From positions 6,072,007 through 6,136,006 of the forward strand of contig JAKTNV010000026.1 in NCBI GenBank assembly GCA_022747635.1: 64,000 nt of DNA. Direction: 5' to 3'. The position numbers and the translations under genes were made by a program. Positions 48,750-62,000 of the stretch are shown here, in pieces. Below the pieces are notes generated by a model. That model was not told the DNA's origin. It saw only the letters and a program-made list of their open reading frames with translations, and did no database searches. This DNA comes from Hetaerina americana (taxonomy: Eukaryota; Arthropoda; Insecta; Odonata; Calopterygidae). Position 1 is the first letter of the stretch. Each line of letters opens with the position of its first letter.

Positions 48750-49165
48750 CATCTATCCCAAAAGGAAAGTATATACATTTTTAGTAATAGAAAGAAACGT
48801 TTATTTTCAATACTTGATGCATCGTTTGAAAACTTGAAAACTCTACTTTTTCTCGACATGATATTCATTTCAGTTAATGCATTGTTTTAGGCACCGAGGT
48901 AGTTTTTGTCTGCCCATGTCATACCTGTTCGCCGCCATGTCGTTGAGGAAGCGTTGGACCTCACCTTTCACCTCGTCATCGTCGCTGAAGGGCCTTCCGG
49001 CCAAATGCTCTTTCAACTTGGGAAACAAGTGGTAGTCACTGGGTGTCAAGTCCGGACTATAGGGTGGATGGGTGATGATGTCCCATCCGAAATGTTGATG
49101 CGTGTCGTAGAATGATGATGGCGAAGATTCACGGGCTGCAATTCTGCCGTGTCTCATAAATTACA
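48750..49165 (-). mobile_element. Mariner 3' relic of a second subfamily
   Basis: On the minus strand, a 95-codon frame (48870-49157) carries the end of a mariner transposase. FGWDIITHPPYSPDLTPSDY includes the third catalytic aspartate, followed by HLFPKLKEHLAGRPFSDDDE, VQRFLNDMA and LPRCLKQCIN. The sequence before it, where the second aspartate block (HDNARPH) should stand, is scrambled. Everything upstream is gone, so only the last quarter of the gene remains. The region from 48870 down to about 48750 is the 3' untranslated end, with TATACTTTCCTTTTGGGAT near 48757-48775 as the probable terminal repeat. This protein differs strongly from the transposase of copies 1 and 2, so it is a separate mariner lineage. 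Confidence 0.85.
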
Positions 49166-49604
49166 TTCTCTTTCGCGTACGATATACTGCATTTTTACTA
49201 GTATTCCTCATCGTACATATCGTGGCACACTCACCGACCTTAGATCGCACCTATCCAATGACGAGATCGATTATTTTGTGGCAACAACTAGAATCCAGGG
49301 AAATCATAGAGTTTATTGCGTAAAATACACGGAAGAATTAAAGTAGAATTGATTCTCGGGTTTTGTAACACTTCTTCCAAATAAAACACAAAGTTTTCAT
49401 TATCTATCAATATCGAAACAAAATTGGGAGTATTTTGGTCTTATTAGATTCTCAAGTGTCTTTGAAGCCTTCCTTTGGCTCAAAGGCTTGAAGGTTTAGT
49501 AATGTAGTGCCAATATAACCTCCTTTCTTTTCCCTGATGTGACATTCATTACCCGAAGTTTCGTAACCATACTACGAGTATTTAATATTGTTTAATACTA
49601 ACGA

Positions 49605-49858
49605 CAGATATCAAAGGAAAGGTCAGTTTAATAGGCTAGGGTGGATTTCACATAGTATTATTTGAACGGCGTGCGTATTTCATACGTCTGAGTAGGAGGG
49701 ACAGTTCCTTTTCCTGTGTCTCCCATGGTTTCCCAGGAATACCTGATATCCGAAAAATCACGCAGATTGGGGAAATCTGAGGACACTCAGAGGTGTCATC
49801 CAGAACGGAACCGGAACCCTCTAGTCCAGCGCTATATCCACTTGACTACCGCGTCGCC
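49605..49858 (-). mobile_element. tRNA-headed SINE family, nearly full copy without LINE-like tail
   Basis: Minus strand. The head, GCGGTAGTCAAGTGGATATAGCGCTGGACTA in two parts near 49855-49825, ends in a degraded B box GGTTCCGTTCT. The body contains TCGGATATCAGGTATTCCTG, GGAAACCATGGGAGACACAG, AAAAGGAACTG and ACGCACGCCG, in the same order as the copy at 45.3-45.7 kb. The match fades after CTGACCTTTCC near 49610. It lies inside the LRR gene intron, opposite to the direction of the gene. Confidence 0.85.
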
Positions 49859-52800
49859 TTAGTATTATTTGCGTTCATTTAAATATTAATCTATTAATGG
49901 TATTAATTATATGTTGCCTTTTCGAAATTACTTATCATTTTCCTTCTGTCATATCATAAGAAGGCTACAGAAGCCCTTCTGTCCAAAGCCTTCCGAATTC
50001 AGACCTTGGGAAGGTTGGAAAGGCACTTGAGAAAAAAAATAAGATTCAAACTCTTACTTGCTGTTGTTCGATAGATCTAGTTGGTGAGATGATGACCCAA
50101 TATATTAACCGCGTTTAAAAGACATTGAATCCTATCAGTGATTTAAAAAAATATTTGTGGTTCACCGTAATTTAAAATGAATTGTCCCGCAATTTTTAAG
50201 TGTTGGTTCTATGACTCGATGCGTATTCTGCTAATGGTTACCTTTAGGAAAAACTCGGTATTTCATCGGTTATTTATACTTAATTTTATTTGTAATTCAT
50301 TTGGACTACTTCATAAATGTGTTTTATTGTACTTAGAATTTGATAACATTAATGCTCTAAAATATCATACGGGCATTACTGCGAGACTCGTATAATAGAA
50401 ATATGAAACGTTAACTATGACTTTTCACGAATTTAATCTAACTTATGTGTTCCTCATTTCAGATGGTATGAAATCCTCTGGTATAAATTCTTTACAAACT
50501 TACATTCCTGTTTCATTTTTAATAGAGCACATTGTGGATTAAGTATATAAAAGATGTGCTTATAATTTATTACCAATGTCTCTGGTTTAATAGATTCAAA
50601 TCATAGGTCAAGAAGAAAATATTTGTATCTTCTTGTCCTCTAAAATTACAAGGGTTAGTTAATAATTTGAAACAAGGTGAAAGAGTATCTTATTTTTAAC
50701 GTCGATTACTCATAAGTCTCCTCTCATGATCACTTTTATCAACTTTTTATCCATGTTGAACTTATATGACTGATGAAATATGAAACTTATGAAAAACCTA
50801 CATTTATTCTAAATATTCATGTTCTAAGAATCTCTACAGATGTTGACTACTTATCCGGTAATGTCATCAAAACGTTCATACATACGGTCGAAAGGCCTTG
50901 GGTGGGCACATTGACAACGAAAAATTCTCACCGAAAAGTTAAATCTCCCCTCATGCTCCCGAAAAGTCAGCAAGGATTTTAATTCTTTGTGGATTCAAGC
51001 ATGCCATGGCATAATGAAGATTAGATATCTTACCAGTCTGCCTATGAGGAGAGTTTGAAATCCTATTAAAAGTGTGGCGATCATATTAGTTCAGTTAGGC
51101 ATTTATCTTCCTTCACTCAGATAGAAATGTCTTTATAACTTTCTTCTTATCAGATTTCTTATCTCGGTTCTGTTAACATAACGAGTGAAAATATTTTCAA
51201 AGCACTTCATTGCGTTGGCATATGCATCTTTTTCAATAAATTAATCGTTTCCCATCAAACACCTTTTTGGAGACAGAAATACAAAAGGAATCATCTTTTA
51301 AAATATGATCTACTTATAAATGTGATGAAACGCTCATTCACTCCCATGGTGACCTTCCAGGTCACGTGAATGATGAAGCTAGATTCATTTTGTGCGCTTG
51401 TCGCTGATTGTCCAGGTACAATGACTGCTCAATTAACTCATTATAATCATTGCACGTATATAATGGAGAACTGGATTGGTAACCAACGCAGATAGTTATC
51501 ACTTGGGACCGTATGCTCTCAGTGATGGGATCACATTCTTTACAGTGAGAGACTAGAAACGCACCGTTCAATACATTCGTATTCTATCATGACAGGTGGT
51601 AGAGAGTCATTTGTCACTCATTTGTTATTACATAAATGCAAGTAAATTACTAATGATAATGTATACATATTACCTTACTGGCAAATAAGTCATGGCTGAG
51701 ATGTCTCTCCCGTCTCCATGGAGCTCAGATGTAGATCGATTCAATATTTTAGAGATTCTTACATCGATTGGGTTGCACCGATTAAGTATCCGAAGTGCAT
51801 TAAAAAAACCCTAAGGACCACCAGATGCCACCAGATTCTAAGCATATATTTTTGTTCCTTGACTTACGTGCCGTACGCTTTAAATGGATGTACATATTTA
51901 ATGCAGCAATTTCTCAGAGTGCACAAATCATTCGCCTTGATCCCAGTCAAGACGAATGATTTTTACCCTCTGAATTTGTTGAATTGTGATGCACACTTAG
52001 CGGATGACTCCGTTAAAAGTAACTGTTGCGGTATTTACCACTACAGTTTTTTTGGAATTTGGATATATTTAAATTCCTCGAGATCTTTTATGAAGTTGGT
52101 TGCTTTTGAGCAATTTAATTGGCTATCTACTCTGCATTTTTCAGGTGCTTAATGCTGTTTTTATTTCCAAAAATTATTATGTTATAAATATATTGTCAGT
52201 GTCTTTCGGTGTTCTAAAATTCAGTTCAAACTTTCGATATTCTAAATTACTTCTGTTGATAAAAGATTTAAAAGAAGGTAAAATCTTGACAATAATGGTG
52301 TATTTATGGCATGCTCATTATTTTAAACATATGAAAACGCATGCGTTTATTATTCCGTTAGGTATTAGGCACTTGGTGGAGGTTTAATTAAGACTAAAAT
52401 AATTACAGTTCCAGCGCATGTATCATTTTAAGCGATGTGATAAGTGTCCTTGAAACGATTCGAAAAAGCTATGAATGAATGATTAAGATTTAAAAATAAA
52501 ATTTACTGCTGAAGTGAAGAAAGTGCTGAAATATTCCTGTGAAAAAAGGACAGAAGAATTTTTTTGATTTTTTCAAGAGCTCTTCATTTCAAGTAAAGCG
52601 ATAAGTATCTCTATTTTGTTGTCCGTAGAGCAATTATTGACCCTCTAAGAAAGTAGTAGTCAACAAGTAGAATTGTTCTGTTTGTTCTTCCATTGCTTAG
52701 TAGATTAGTATACCGCATTGTGTATATCATTAAACTAGCTGGATGTTTTACTTTGTTTGAAGTTTATTGTAATGGATCGCGTTAATTTTATTCAATTTTG

Positions 52801-55800
52801 AAAATGAAAACCCTCTTTTCATGGCTCTCACAAAAGTTTCTTTTGAAAACCATTTTTAAATAATGCCAAGTATTTTGCTGCAATAGAGGTATTTTAAATA
52901 TGGATCTGTTTAACCGGAAAGAGTGTAAATAAACCAGAGTATTCGTGGGGCCTTCGACGGGTAAAAACTAATAGCCGAAATAAAAAAGAAAAAAATAGTT
53001 CTTCATGAAACCTGTGATTTTTTTATGTTATGGACTAAGTTAAATTAAGAGAAAAAAAGAATCTCCAATATCTCTGCCGCTTGTATTACTTTAAGGAAAT
53101 CACAAATTCGGGGTTGTGAGATGAAACTCAAGTTTTCAAACCTAAGACGGAGTCAATTTAACCAGCCGTAGCTCATGCTTTGCCCCAACCACCTTATGAT
53201 TACACCCCACAATATATAAAGCTAAGAAGATTCAATTCTACGATACCACAAAAAGGGATAGATATTGAAACGAAAGATGAATTAATGAATTCGAATGCGG
53301 AATACAGAAAATGAGAGACATTTGTGGTGAGTGTCCTCGTGATTAATGTTTTCTTCCCACCGATACTAAAGCATTCAAATGGGAACCGCATCACCAAATG
53401 GCAAGACACGGTAACCTTGACGATTGGAATAATATTCCTTCCTGGAAATCATCCTGAAATTCAATAACTTCCTGTAGGCATTATATCGTGGACTCTCTTA
53501 CGTTGGCAGATTATTAAACTTCTTGTTCCAGATTTCGATATTTAAATTATTGTTTATGTTCTAATTGTACTAAATATAATGTGAGAGCAATCTTTGGCTA
53601 GTTAAAAATTTGATCAAATTTGAGATACCCTGACAGCTTATCTATTCTTTTTAATTAAATCTGTTCAGAACTATTGTGCAAATTATACTATGAAGTTTTT
53701 CGCAAAACTGATGTTTTCAGTAAAAGGTTAAATAAATGTGCAGGATGTTATTATCAATTCCATCTTTCTCATTGCTATGCCTGTACCAGTAGTTTCGGTG
53801 ATTCGCCAGATGATATCGATTCAACTTAATTTGACACGTAGTACCTCCGAGAACAATTGTACGTCAGGTGTCATTTTTTCCGAAAGGTGAACGCAATTCC
53901 CTAGCAATGTGCAAACTGGGGCACCTATATCAATTCAATAGCCAAAGAGATGGTGTGCACCATGACGCCACCAGAACGATGCACAGCGTAAATTCCGTTT
54001 ACTTCTTTCAGGAAGTCACGTTTTTCGATTCCCAAGGATCATAAAAAAGATCAGGTGGCTTCTCTGACCCTATCCCTGCCCATCCTCTGTCAAAGTACCG
54101 CCATGGCCAGTGCAATGGATGAAGGATAGGTGGCTGTGTTTTATTTCGCTCTTGATGCGCAACAGAGAAGGAAGGCATAATCGGGTCCATTGCGCGGTAT
54201 TCGATTGAACAGTAAGGACTCAATTCCCATAAATTTGTTAACTATTAAGTGTGACGCATTAATTAGATGTTAATTGATTTATTAAATTAAACTTAATTTA
54301 ATGACACAACACTGCTCGAACAAAATGAACGCGAAAAACCTTCGCATTTTCAGTGAAGTCGTGTCAAGAAGGTTTCCTAGTGATTTCAAGCTAGTATTTT
54401 GCATACTCTACACTTCGGTTCATTCTAGAATAAAAGAATTGTATGCTGAAGTAACCAATTAAGGTAAACTCTTTTGACCTTCTAAAATAGTGGAATTTTG
54501 TGTTATTTACATAAAGTAATGTGGTAATTTATTATTATTCCAATTTTTTTTATGTCAGAACTAGTGCAGTCATTAAAAAGTCCATAAGAGTATTGTGTAT
54601 CTCTAAAGATTAAGATTTTATGTTTGAAATTTCGAATTATTTAATACAAATTGATCTTAAGCAATATCGTTGAAATTATAATTAATCATTGCAAAAAGGT
54701 GCACCCATTTTCACCCATTCCTTTCTTGTACCTCGTGCATATCACCATCGATTAATATTTCGAACATTTTTCTTCTGACATAGATATTTCACTAATAAAT
54801 TTCGCCATTATCACAACCACTGATGTTCGTTGAGAGCTTATGTGTTGTATATATGTATGCATGAATGGTGGAATGTGATGCTATTTTTCTTCCAGGAAAT
54901 TAAATCCAAAGCGTCAGTATCTTTTATCTCTCAGTACCTCTCCCTACTTTGACTTTTTCATCATCTTCGAGACAAAGGATTTCCAAATCCGATACGATAG
55001 CAAGCGCAAGGACGATTTCTTTTTATTGAGCTCCATCAATTCACACCATCTGTGGGCATTCGTTCCATATGCTCCCATGTGGAACTGGGTTTGGTTCATT
55101 TTTTGCATGCATTGCGTCGGGAATTTTATGATTATAATGCGGTTCTTCGATGGATACGCTTTTATGCTTACAAGTTGGACACATACAAACATGAAGATTT
55201 GTCTTGTACGGATGTAATAGGAAAATTTATGCCGTCCCGCTGCATGTGCGCACTATATTTAAGAAAGTTCATTAAAGAGAAAATGAAGTAAAAGTGTCTC
55301 TTTAGAGATTTAGAAGAGTTCATACTTTCAAATTTGATACCAATAAATATTTGATGCACAGCATAAATTATTACCAGAGAAGATGACCGAAAAGACTTCA
55401 TGGCATGGATTATTACATCTTATGAATAAAATCGCATTCTTATGTGAAAAATATAGCCTAGGTTTTTCTAACTATAATTGAGCCTTTAGGTTATTTCCAG
55501 TCTCACAGAATGTGAATGATTGAAGTTATTGAAGAGGGCACGGTGCTTTATTTGTAAATTCTGATCGAATTATGGCGATTGAGTATCACTGAGAAGCCAG
55601 CGTGGAATATGTCTGCGCTTATGTATTTTGTTCCCCTCCTTAGAAGCTTAGAATCGAGGAAAAAGTCAACGACCAGTAATAAGATGATATTTTCATTCTT
55701 TCAATAAAACTCAGGTTTTTTTTAGATATTCTGTAATCTTATTTGTTGACATGGGGGACATAAATGCCAACCTCCATTTAGATGGATTATGTGATTTCAT

Positions 55801-58149
55801 TGAATGGACAAATCTGTGATCAGCTTCGCTCTTTAATAAGTGGTTTTATGCGTGTATTTTTGTGTCCTGCAAAGCACCTTGCAACAAGTATATACGTTCT
55901 GTGAATTTGTACCTGACTTGATTCTTTAATTAAACGACCTAATCCCAAATTCTTACTGAATGATACTTAATCATTAACGATTAGATGTATATATTCTTTT
56001 CCAGGTTCACTGGATACCGAATTTCACGTAGAAGTTTTCGTTTCTGTATGTTCTAATTTTTTTAAAATAAAAAATGTCATGCCTATTTACTTCTCAGTAG
56101 ATAAATGCTCGTGTTTCGGTAAACGTGTGATGTTAATGCAGGGTAACATGTCTTTTTTTTATAATTATACCTTATATTTTCACACTAAGCGTGGGAGGCC
56201 TCAGACTGAGATACATAGTTATTCTTCTAAATCATTAATACGTATTATTACGTCGATATTTAACTGTTATACGCTATCAAAAATGTGACTTAAAAATTAT
56301 ATCCTCGTGGGGACTTAAAAATATACTTATTGTGTTTCTTTCCGCGAGAGTGCAAACATTTTGGAAGGTCCGTATAAGTTTAAGGTTGAATTTTGGAAGA
56401 CTAAGCGTTTGAGATAGTATATTCCAATTGGCCAGAGTTGAACCGTAAAATCGCCGCATTCGTGCCAAAGTTTGTTTCCCGAAATGCTAATCCAACCGTT
56501 TCTCCATGCCTCATTTGTGTGCGAAGCTCGATGAAGCGCATTTCGGGTAGCCTACATCCACTGCGAAACTTCATCTCTTTAATTCCCGAGGCCACATTAG
56601 AGAACATCGATGGTGAAAATTTCCCCCGAAATCCCTGAAGGGGATTCTGCAACTGTCATCGCGAAGTTTGTTACTAAATGATTATGGGGAATTTTCGGCT
56701 TGTTGCGACCCTCACCTCTAGATGCGGATGTATCCTTATAGCCTATGCGTCATCAATGAACCTCGTTGAAAGAGAGAGCGAGCCTGCTTCTCGATAGATG
56801 TTAATTACCCTTTAACATAACTAGGCAAAGGAAAAGTGGAGCGATATTCTGGCGAACGAGGATCTACATTGATACTCTACTTTAACCACTTCGTGGTATC
56901 TCAGTAAACACTTACTAAAGATATTTACGCCATGCCACGGATCATTTTACTGATCGTTCCACGGATGAAAAGGCCTGAATCCATTTAGATGGGATTTGCG
57001 CTAGAGCTCGTTGAGTGGGCGGTGATACGAGTAATGCAAACTGGCTTAGAACTCTCGAGAATTTCTTGCATGGCCACTTATGCAGTTACAATAAACCGTG
57101 CGGAAGGTCTTCTCAAAGGTATTAGCTGCATTTGAATGAAACAATTATTTTACTATATTTCCATTAGCATTCTTAATCTGTAATGTTTATAGATAATTCT
57201 ACATTTAAATAATTACTTTTTGCTTTACCGCAACGTTGAAGACGAAGAAGTTACTCGCCCACATAATTCATTACTTTTTTGTAGCCATTATCAAATAACG
57301 GTGCGCCTAATACTAATATCAGGGAAAGGATATATTGACATTAGATAAATCCATATCATGTGACTAAGTGATTTCAGCACACCTATTTGTTTTTAAATTG
57401 TAAAATATTAAGAGCTGAAACAAGTAAATTACACATATATATTTTAATTAACACAACCATGTACACCATGCCCGTTGTTCTTGGCCCACCATTCATTATA
57501 TTGGATTTATCTTGAGATTTAATTTATCTTGGATTTATTTTATTGTATAATAATAATACTATTCAGTTATTTAATCAAAAAACATATAATAGAGTGCCAG
57601 CGTATAGAACTTACCTACAGCCGTGAAACAATAGGAGAAAGAAAAGGCCTAGGCTTAAAACTTAAAAAAAATTACCGCCTAGGCTATTTCCGTTGAAAAG
57701 GGCATTTATTATTTAATATAGCGTTTTTCCATTTAATAGGGTAATGAAAATGATAATATATCATCTAAAAATAATATTGAAATTGCTTGTTATTTAGGGT
57801 CCATTGCTGCGCGATCGAGTGTTTTGGTTTATATTTTTTAAATCCAGAATGCTTCAGGGCGTGTTTCGCTGTATAAAATAACCTAGGTCAGAAAAAATTA
57901 TTAGTATCGGTATAACTCATAGTCGCTTTTGCTAATTGGGCACCATTGTGCGAATGAAATATATTAATAAACATGTAAATGAAACACACAGAAACAAAAG
58001 CTGACTAATATAATGTAATTTTTTTTCTTATTTCTTGCAATATTGTTCTACTCTTGAATCACGTTTTCAATATTCTAATAAATTCTACTACTCTTATTTT
58101 TAATATATTTAAATGGGTTACTACCATAGCTTTGCTTTCACAATCGATA

Positions 58150-58203
58150 CACTCACACACACACACATACCTGTTTATGTGTGTGTGTGCGTGTGTGTAC
58201 ATA
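58150..58203. repeat. (CA)n and (TG)n facing tracts, potential hairpin
   Basis: CACACACACACACATA is followed, after a short spacer (CCTGTT), by TATGTGTGTGTGTGCGTGTGTGT. The two are reverse complements and could pair over about 15 bp. Confidence 0.95.
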
Positions 58204-58699
58204 ATATACGTGTGCACCTTCCAAAAAAATATAAATTACTCCTAACTTTTGACTCCTAGCTAGAATGATGAATAAAATAGTCATTTTCGTTATCTTTACT
58301 AGAAAGTTCAAGTTAATAAATTGTAAGAAGTTAAGAAGAAAAATATATGAACTTGATTTAAAAAAATCCCAAGGATGAAATTTTCAATTATTATGTTAAA
58401 AGTGAAACTAGAAAGCGGCACTTAAGATGTTCTGCTGAATTAGCACAAACAATTTTTATCCATAGTTTTATTTTCACGACAAAATAATAGCAAGGTAAAA
58501 TAACATGTTCATGCGAATTTATGAATTCCTGTTTAAGAAATTAATTTTTATTTTCTTGGAAAATATATATTTTTTAATAAGTTTCTGTAGTAGTCATCAC
58601 ATTCGATGTTAAAACCTTGGGCTTGCTATTTCTAGGTCTTTCTTTTCATATGTATTTCCAATTTCCTCTTCACTAATTTCGAAACTTTTTCCACTACAG

Positions 58700-59050
58700 G
58701 CATTCCCTCGCCTGGAGGAATTGCGGGTGGTCGGTTCTGGTGTCCCAGCCATTGGGAGACACTCCTTCTGGGGTGTGCCTGCTCTCCGATCCCTTGATCT
58801 CTCCGGCAACAGACTGACCACATTGCTGGACCACCACTTCGTCGGCCTGGCTGACCTGAGGCACCTGCGCCTTGATAACAACCGTATAGAAAGCGCCCCA
58901 TCTGCCTCCTTCCGCCACCTTCATGAGCTTAAAACACTCTCCCTTGCAAATAATCGGCTGAAGGAGTTGGTCCCGAGACTCTTCTTCCGACTTGGCAAAC
59001 TACGAAACCTTGACCTCAGCCACAATGCGTTGGGAAACCTTGAGCCGGAG
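58700..59050 (+). CDS. Leucine-rich-repeat protein, second coding exon
   Basis: A 117-codon exon open in phase 0 at both ends, preceded by an acceptor (TTTTTCCACTACAG) and followed by a strong donor (GAG/GTAGGT). It encodes about five consecutive leucine-rich repeats of the 24-residue extracellular type. They begin LEELRVVGSGVPAIG, LRSLDLSGNRLTTL, LRHLRLDNNRIESA, LKTLSLANNRLKEL and LRNLDLSHNALGNL. Splicing exon 1 to this one gives ...GPIFQ then AFPRLEEL with no loss of frame. GC content is well above the flanks, as expected for a coding exon. The next exon is not in the window, so the protein is incomplete here; total length and any membrane anchor are unknown. Confidence 0.93.
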
Positions 59051-62000
59051 GTAGGTCCATTTTTTGTCTCAGATTGCAGCTTTCAGCCATATGTAGTAAA
59101 TACAGACTTGTGTGCACATTGGAATTGTCTCACCGTTTAAAATTATATTGATTCACGTCAATGATGATTTATAGATTTTGTAACATGGCATCAGCTTCTT
59201 TAATGCTAGCATAGAAGTTCGCCACCTGAGAATTGAACCAGTTGACAACGTCTGACTTGAGTTCCTTGTTTTCCTCAAGTAGTTGTCTTCCAAGTCTTGT
59301 TTCGGGTGCAAGAAGAGGGAAGAGTCTCTAGGTCGAAGGTCCGTCTTGTCGATAGCGCTCCAAAAACGCTCGTCCACTCAATATTCTTTGCATTTCGTGC
59401 TGGTCGGTAAGCATGTTCGGTACCCACCAATTTGTGGTATCCCAGCTTTTCCGAAACAATCGTGTGAATAGCGGTTCAACAGATGGCGCCATATGCGTAC
59501 AAATGAATTTTGACCCCTCAATGTATAAAACGTGGTCGTTGCTTACCGAATATGTCTCGTATTTTAATCTATCTTAAACATATCCGAATCTCTTTATACT
59601 GTTATTTGGTCCCATGATACATTCGCATGGACTTAATCTTCCTTTTATAGTTAATCCACCCCTGCTAACATTATTATGTGTGTAGTATTATTTAGCGAAA
59701 GTAATTTTGGATAAAGAAAAAAAATACCCTTTACCTGTTAGATAACCTTGCATATAAGATACCTTCACGTCGAGAAAAGTACTTCCTAAAGGGAAACGTA
59801 AACTAATCGAAACAAAATTTTAATACAAAAGGTCTGCGTGACGAATTTGTTACACGAAATTGAGCTTTGAGCCCATCAGAATGAAATGTTTTTTTTCATT
59901 AAAGCTATAGTGCTGAATTAAATATTAGTTTTCAATTTAAAACTTCAGTTTTAAAATTAATAATGATATATATATGCCTTAATCCTTTGATCTAAAACCG
60001 ATGTTTTGCTTAAGAAAAAATAAAACAAATACTCTCTTGATCAAGGAAGGATGTAAAACATAATGTTAAAATGTTAAGATTCTCAATCTTACATATTAGT
60101 TTTTTTATTCAATGAAAACCGACCGTGGACAAATCTTCTTCACACCCTTATATTATAGTGTGTGTGCGATCAATAAAGGGAATAGCATGCATTTAATTTT
60201 TAAATTATTGTTTAAGGAAAAGGAATTTCCGTAATTAACCAAAAAAAAACATAATTTGGTGAGAGAAACATTCAGATGTAATGATTTCTCATGCTCATTA
60301 TTTTTTGATGTGCTGATGGTTTATTTAAATACAAATATGATAGATAGGGGTTTGAATAAGTTTGTCTAATCTTTATCTTTTATTCTTTCATTAGCGTTTG
60401 CTTTAAAAATAATCTTTATATCTATCCAACGCGGTGCATATATTTCTGTATGTTCCGCGACTCAGTGCTCTGTATGGTGTTCATCTCATTACGTAAATAA
60501 TGCGTATATTCTTTATTTTTATTCCATCTCATTTTTTGCGCCATTAAGCGCTCTCCTCAAACGAATGAAAGCGCATTTCAGAGTGCCAAACGGAGCACAC
60601 AGCCTTTTGTGTTCTTCGATTTTGCCATTAATATTTTCTCATGAATTATTTGAAACTCGGCTCTTGACTTCAAAATGAAGTTAACCTTCTGATTTTTTCG
60701 AGCTTAATTTGATAACATTTCCATGGAAAATATTTTGATGCACACACATGCCTAGTAATTGACTATTCAGTTCCAAATATTGTTGCTTTTGTATTCTTCC
60801 TCATATGGTTATAAAACCCATCTTTCACAGCTGAGCCTGAATCAATACGATTTAGTGAATATTTTTTTCTTTTTAAATAAGAAACTAATTCGATTTGACC
60901 ATTATTAGTTCTTTATAAAAACGGTAATAAAATCTTCTCATTTTTACTAGAGAGAATAAAAGGAATTACATGTCCATTTGCACTGCAAGGAACCAATTAT
61001 ATTTCACAATGCTTTAGGATCTGCTTATAATTTGTTATTTCATACACATACCTTATGTCGTGAGAGAGGTAAGTTTTTTTGGCGTTAAATATCATAAAGC
61101 AATAGAATTGGGTTGTGAAACAGTGGTTTTATCTCCATTTTTTACATTGTCGATGCTGGAAGACAGAAATATCGTTCTTTATTTCTGTAAAATAATTTAT
61201 TAACAAATACAAAATCTAATATTTAGCCCATGATATTTTCTAACACCTATGAAGGATATAGGAAGAGTAAACGTTTAAAAACGAGGTTATTTCATTTGTG
61301 TTAAATTAGTATGGTTGTTTGTACTAGCGACGAAAATCAGCTTAAATGTATTTATTTATATATCAGCATTTAGTATTTATTTATGTAAATCTATTTATTT
61401 TTCATGAATTTCAATATCGTCCCGTTTTATATTATATCCGCACTTTTAATATTAATCTGCATAAAATACACAAAGGTATCACCTAATGCGATACAAAAGT
61501 AATTTATCATGAGATGTTGACGGAGTATATGGTGCATTAACTGCTGGTGCAATCAAACACCCTTAAAAAATAAACAGGGAAATCTTTAATACTATGACGT
61601 TCACAATACGGTAAATGGCCATAGGAAAATGGCTCGCATCGATCTACAGGATCTCATCTCGCCAAATTCAACCCTGAGTGCTCGTTTATGGTCATAACGA
61701 TAAGAGTAAAAGAGAAGGTCTAGAGAGGATATCAGTCGTCCGTCGATTGGCTCACCGGGGCAGTGCTTCCCTCCAGCAGCCTTCGCTGGAGCAGAACCAA
61801 GGGCCAAAAATGAGTTTCGTGCCTCACATATTGTTCGCCCAAACCATATTTTTTTACTTAATCTTCTTTATTGTTTATCTTCTGTGTATTATATAGAGGA
61901 AATATTTATCCTCATATTAAGCTGCGAGAGGAATTTAATCAAGGAACGCCTGTCATAAAAATATTTGAGCATCCAGAATTACTTGGAGGAAGAACGGCAT

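Larger units (their letters stand above)
46694..58699 (+). other. Intron of the LRR gene, 12,006 bp
   Basis: Bounded by GT (46694-46695) and AG (58698-58699, after TTTTTCCACTAC). The intron is AT-rich and holds a mariner relic (48750-49165), a SINE copy (49605-49858) and a (CA)n/(TG)n hairpin (58150-58203). The rest shows no recognised gene. Open frames inside it at 51718-52152 (144 codons, plus), 54008-54223 (minus) and 56401-56652 (minus) have no domain I can name. Weak alternatives such as further internal exons were looked for and not found. Confidence 0.8.

Noticed and set aside
56401..56652. 83-codon minus-strand frame with a 66-codon plus-strand partner
   Set aside because: The translation looks somewhat protein-like, but no domain, splice site or homologue is recognisable. 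Kept only as a note.
58609..58924. Three minus-strand frames over the LRR exon
   Set aside because: Antisense shadows of a GC-rich coding exon. The plus strand has splice sites and clear leucine-rich repeats.
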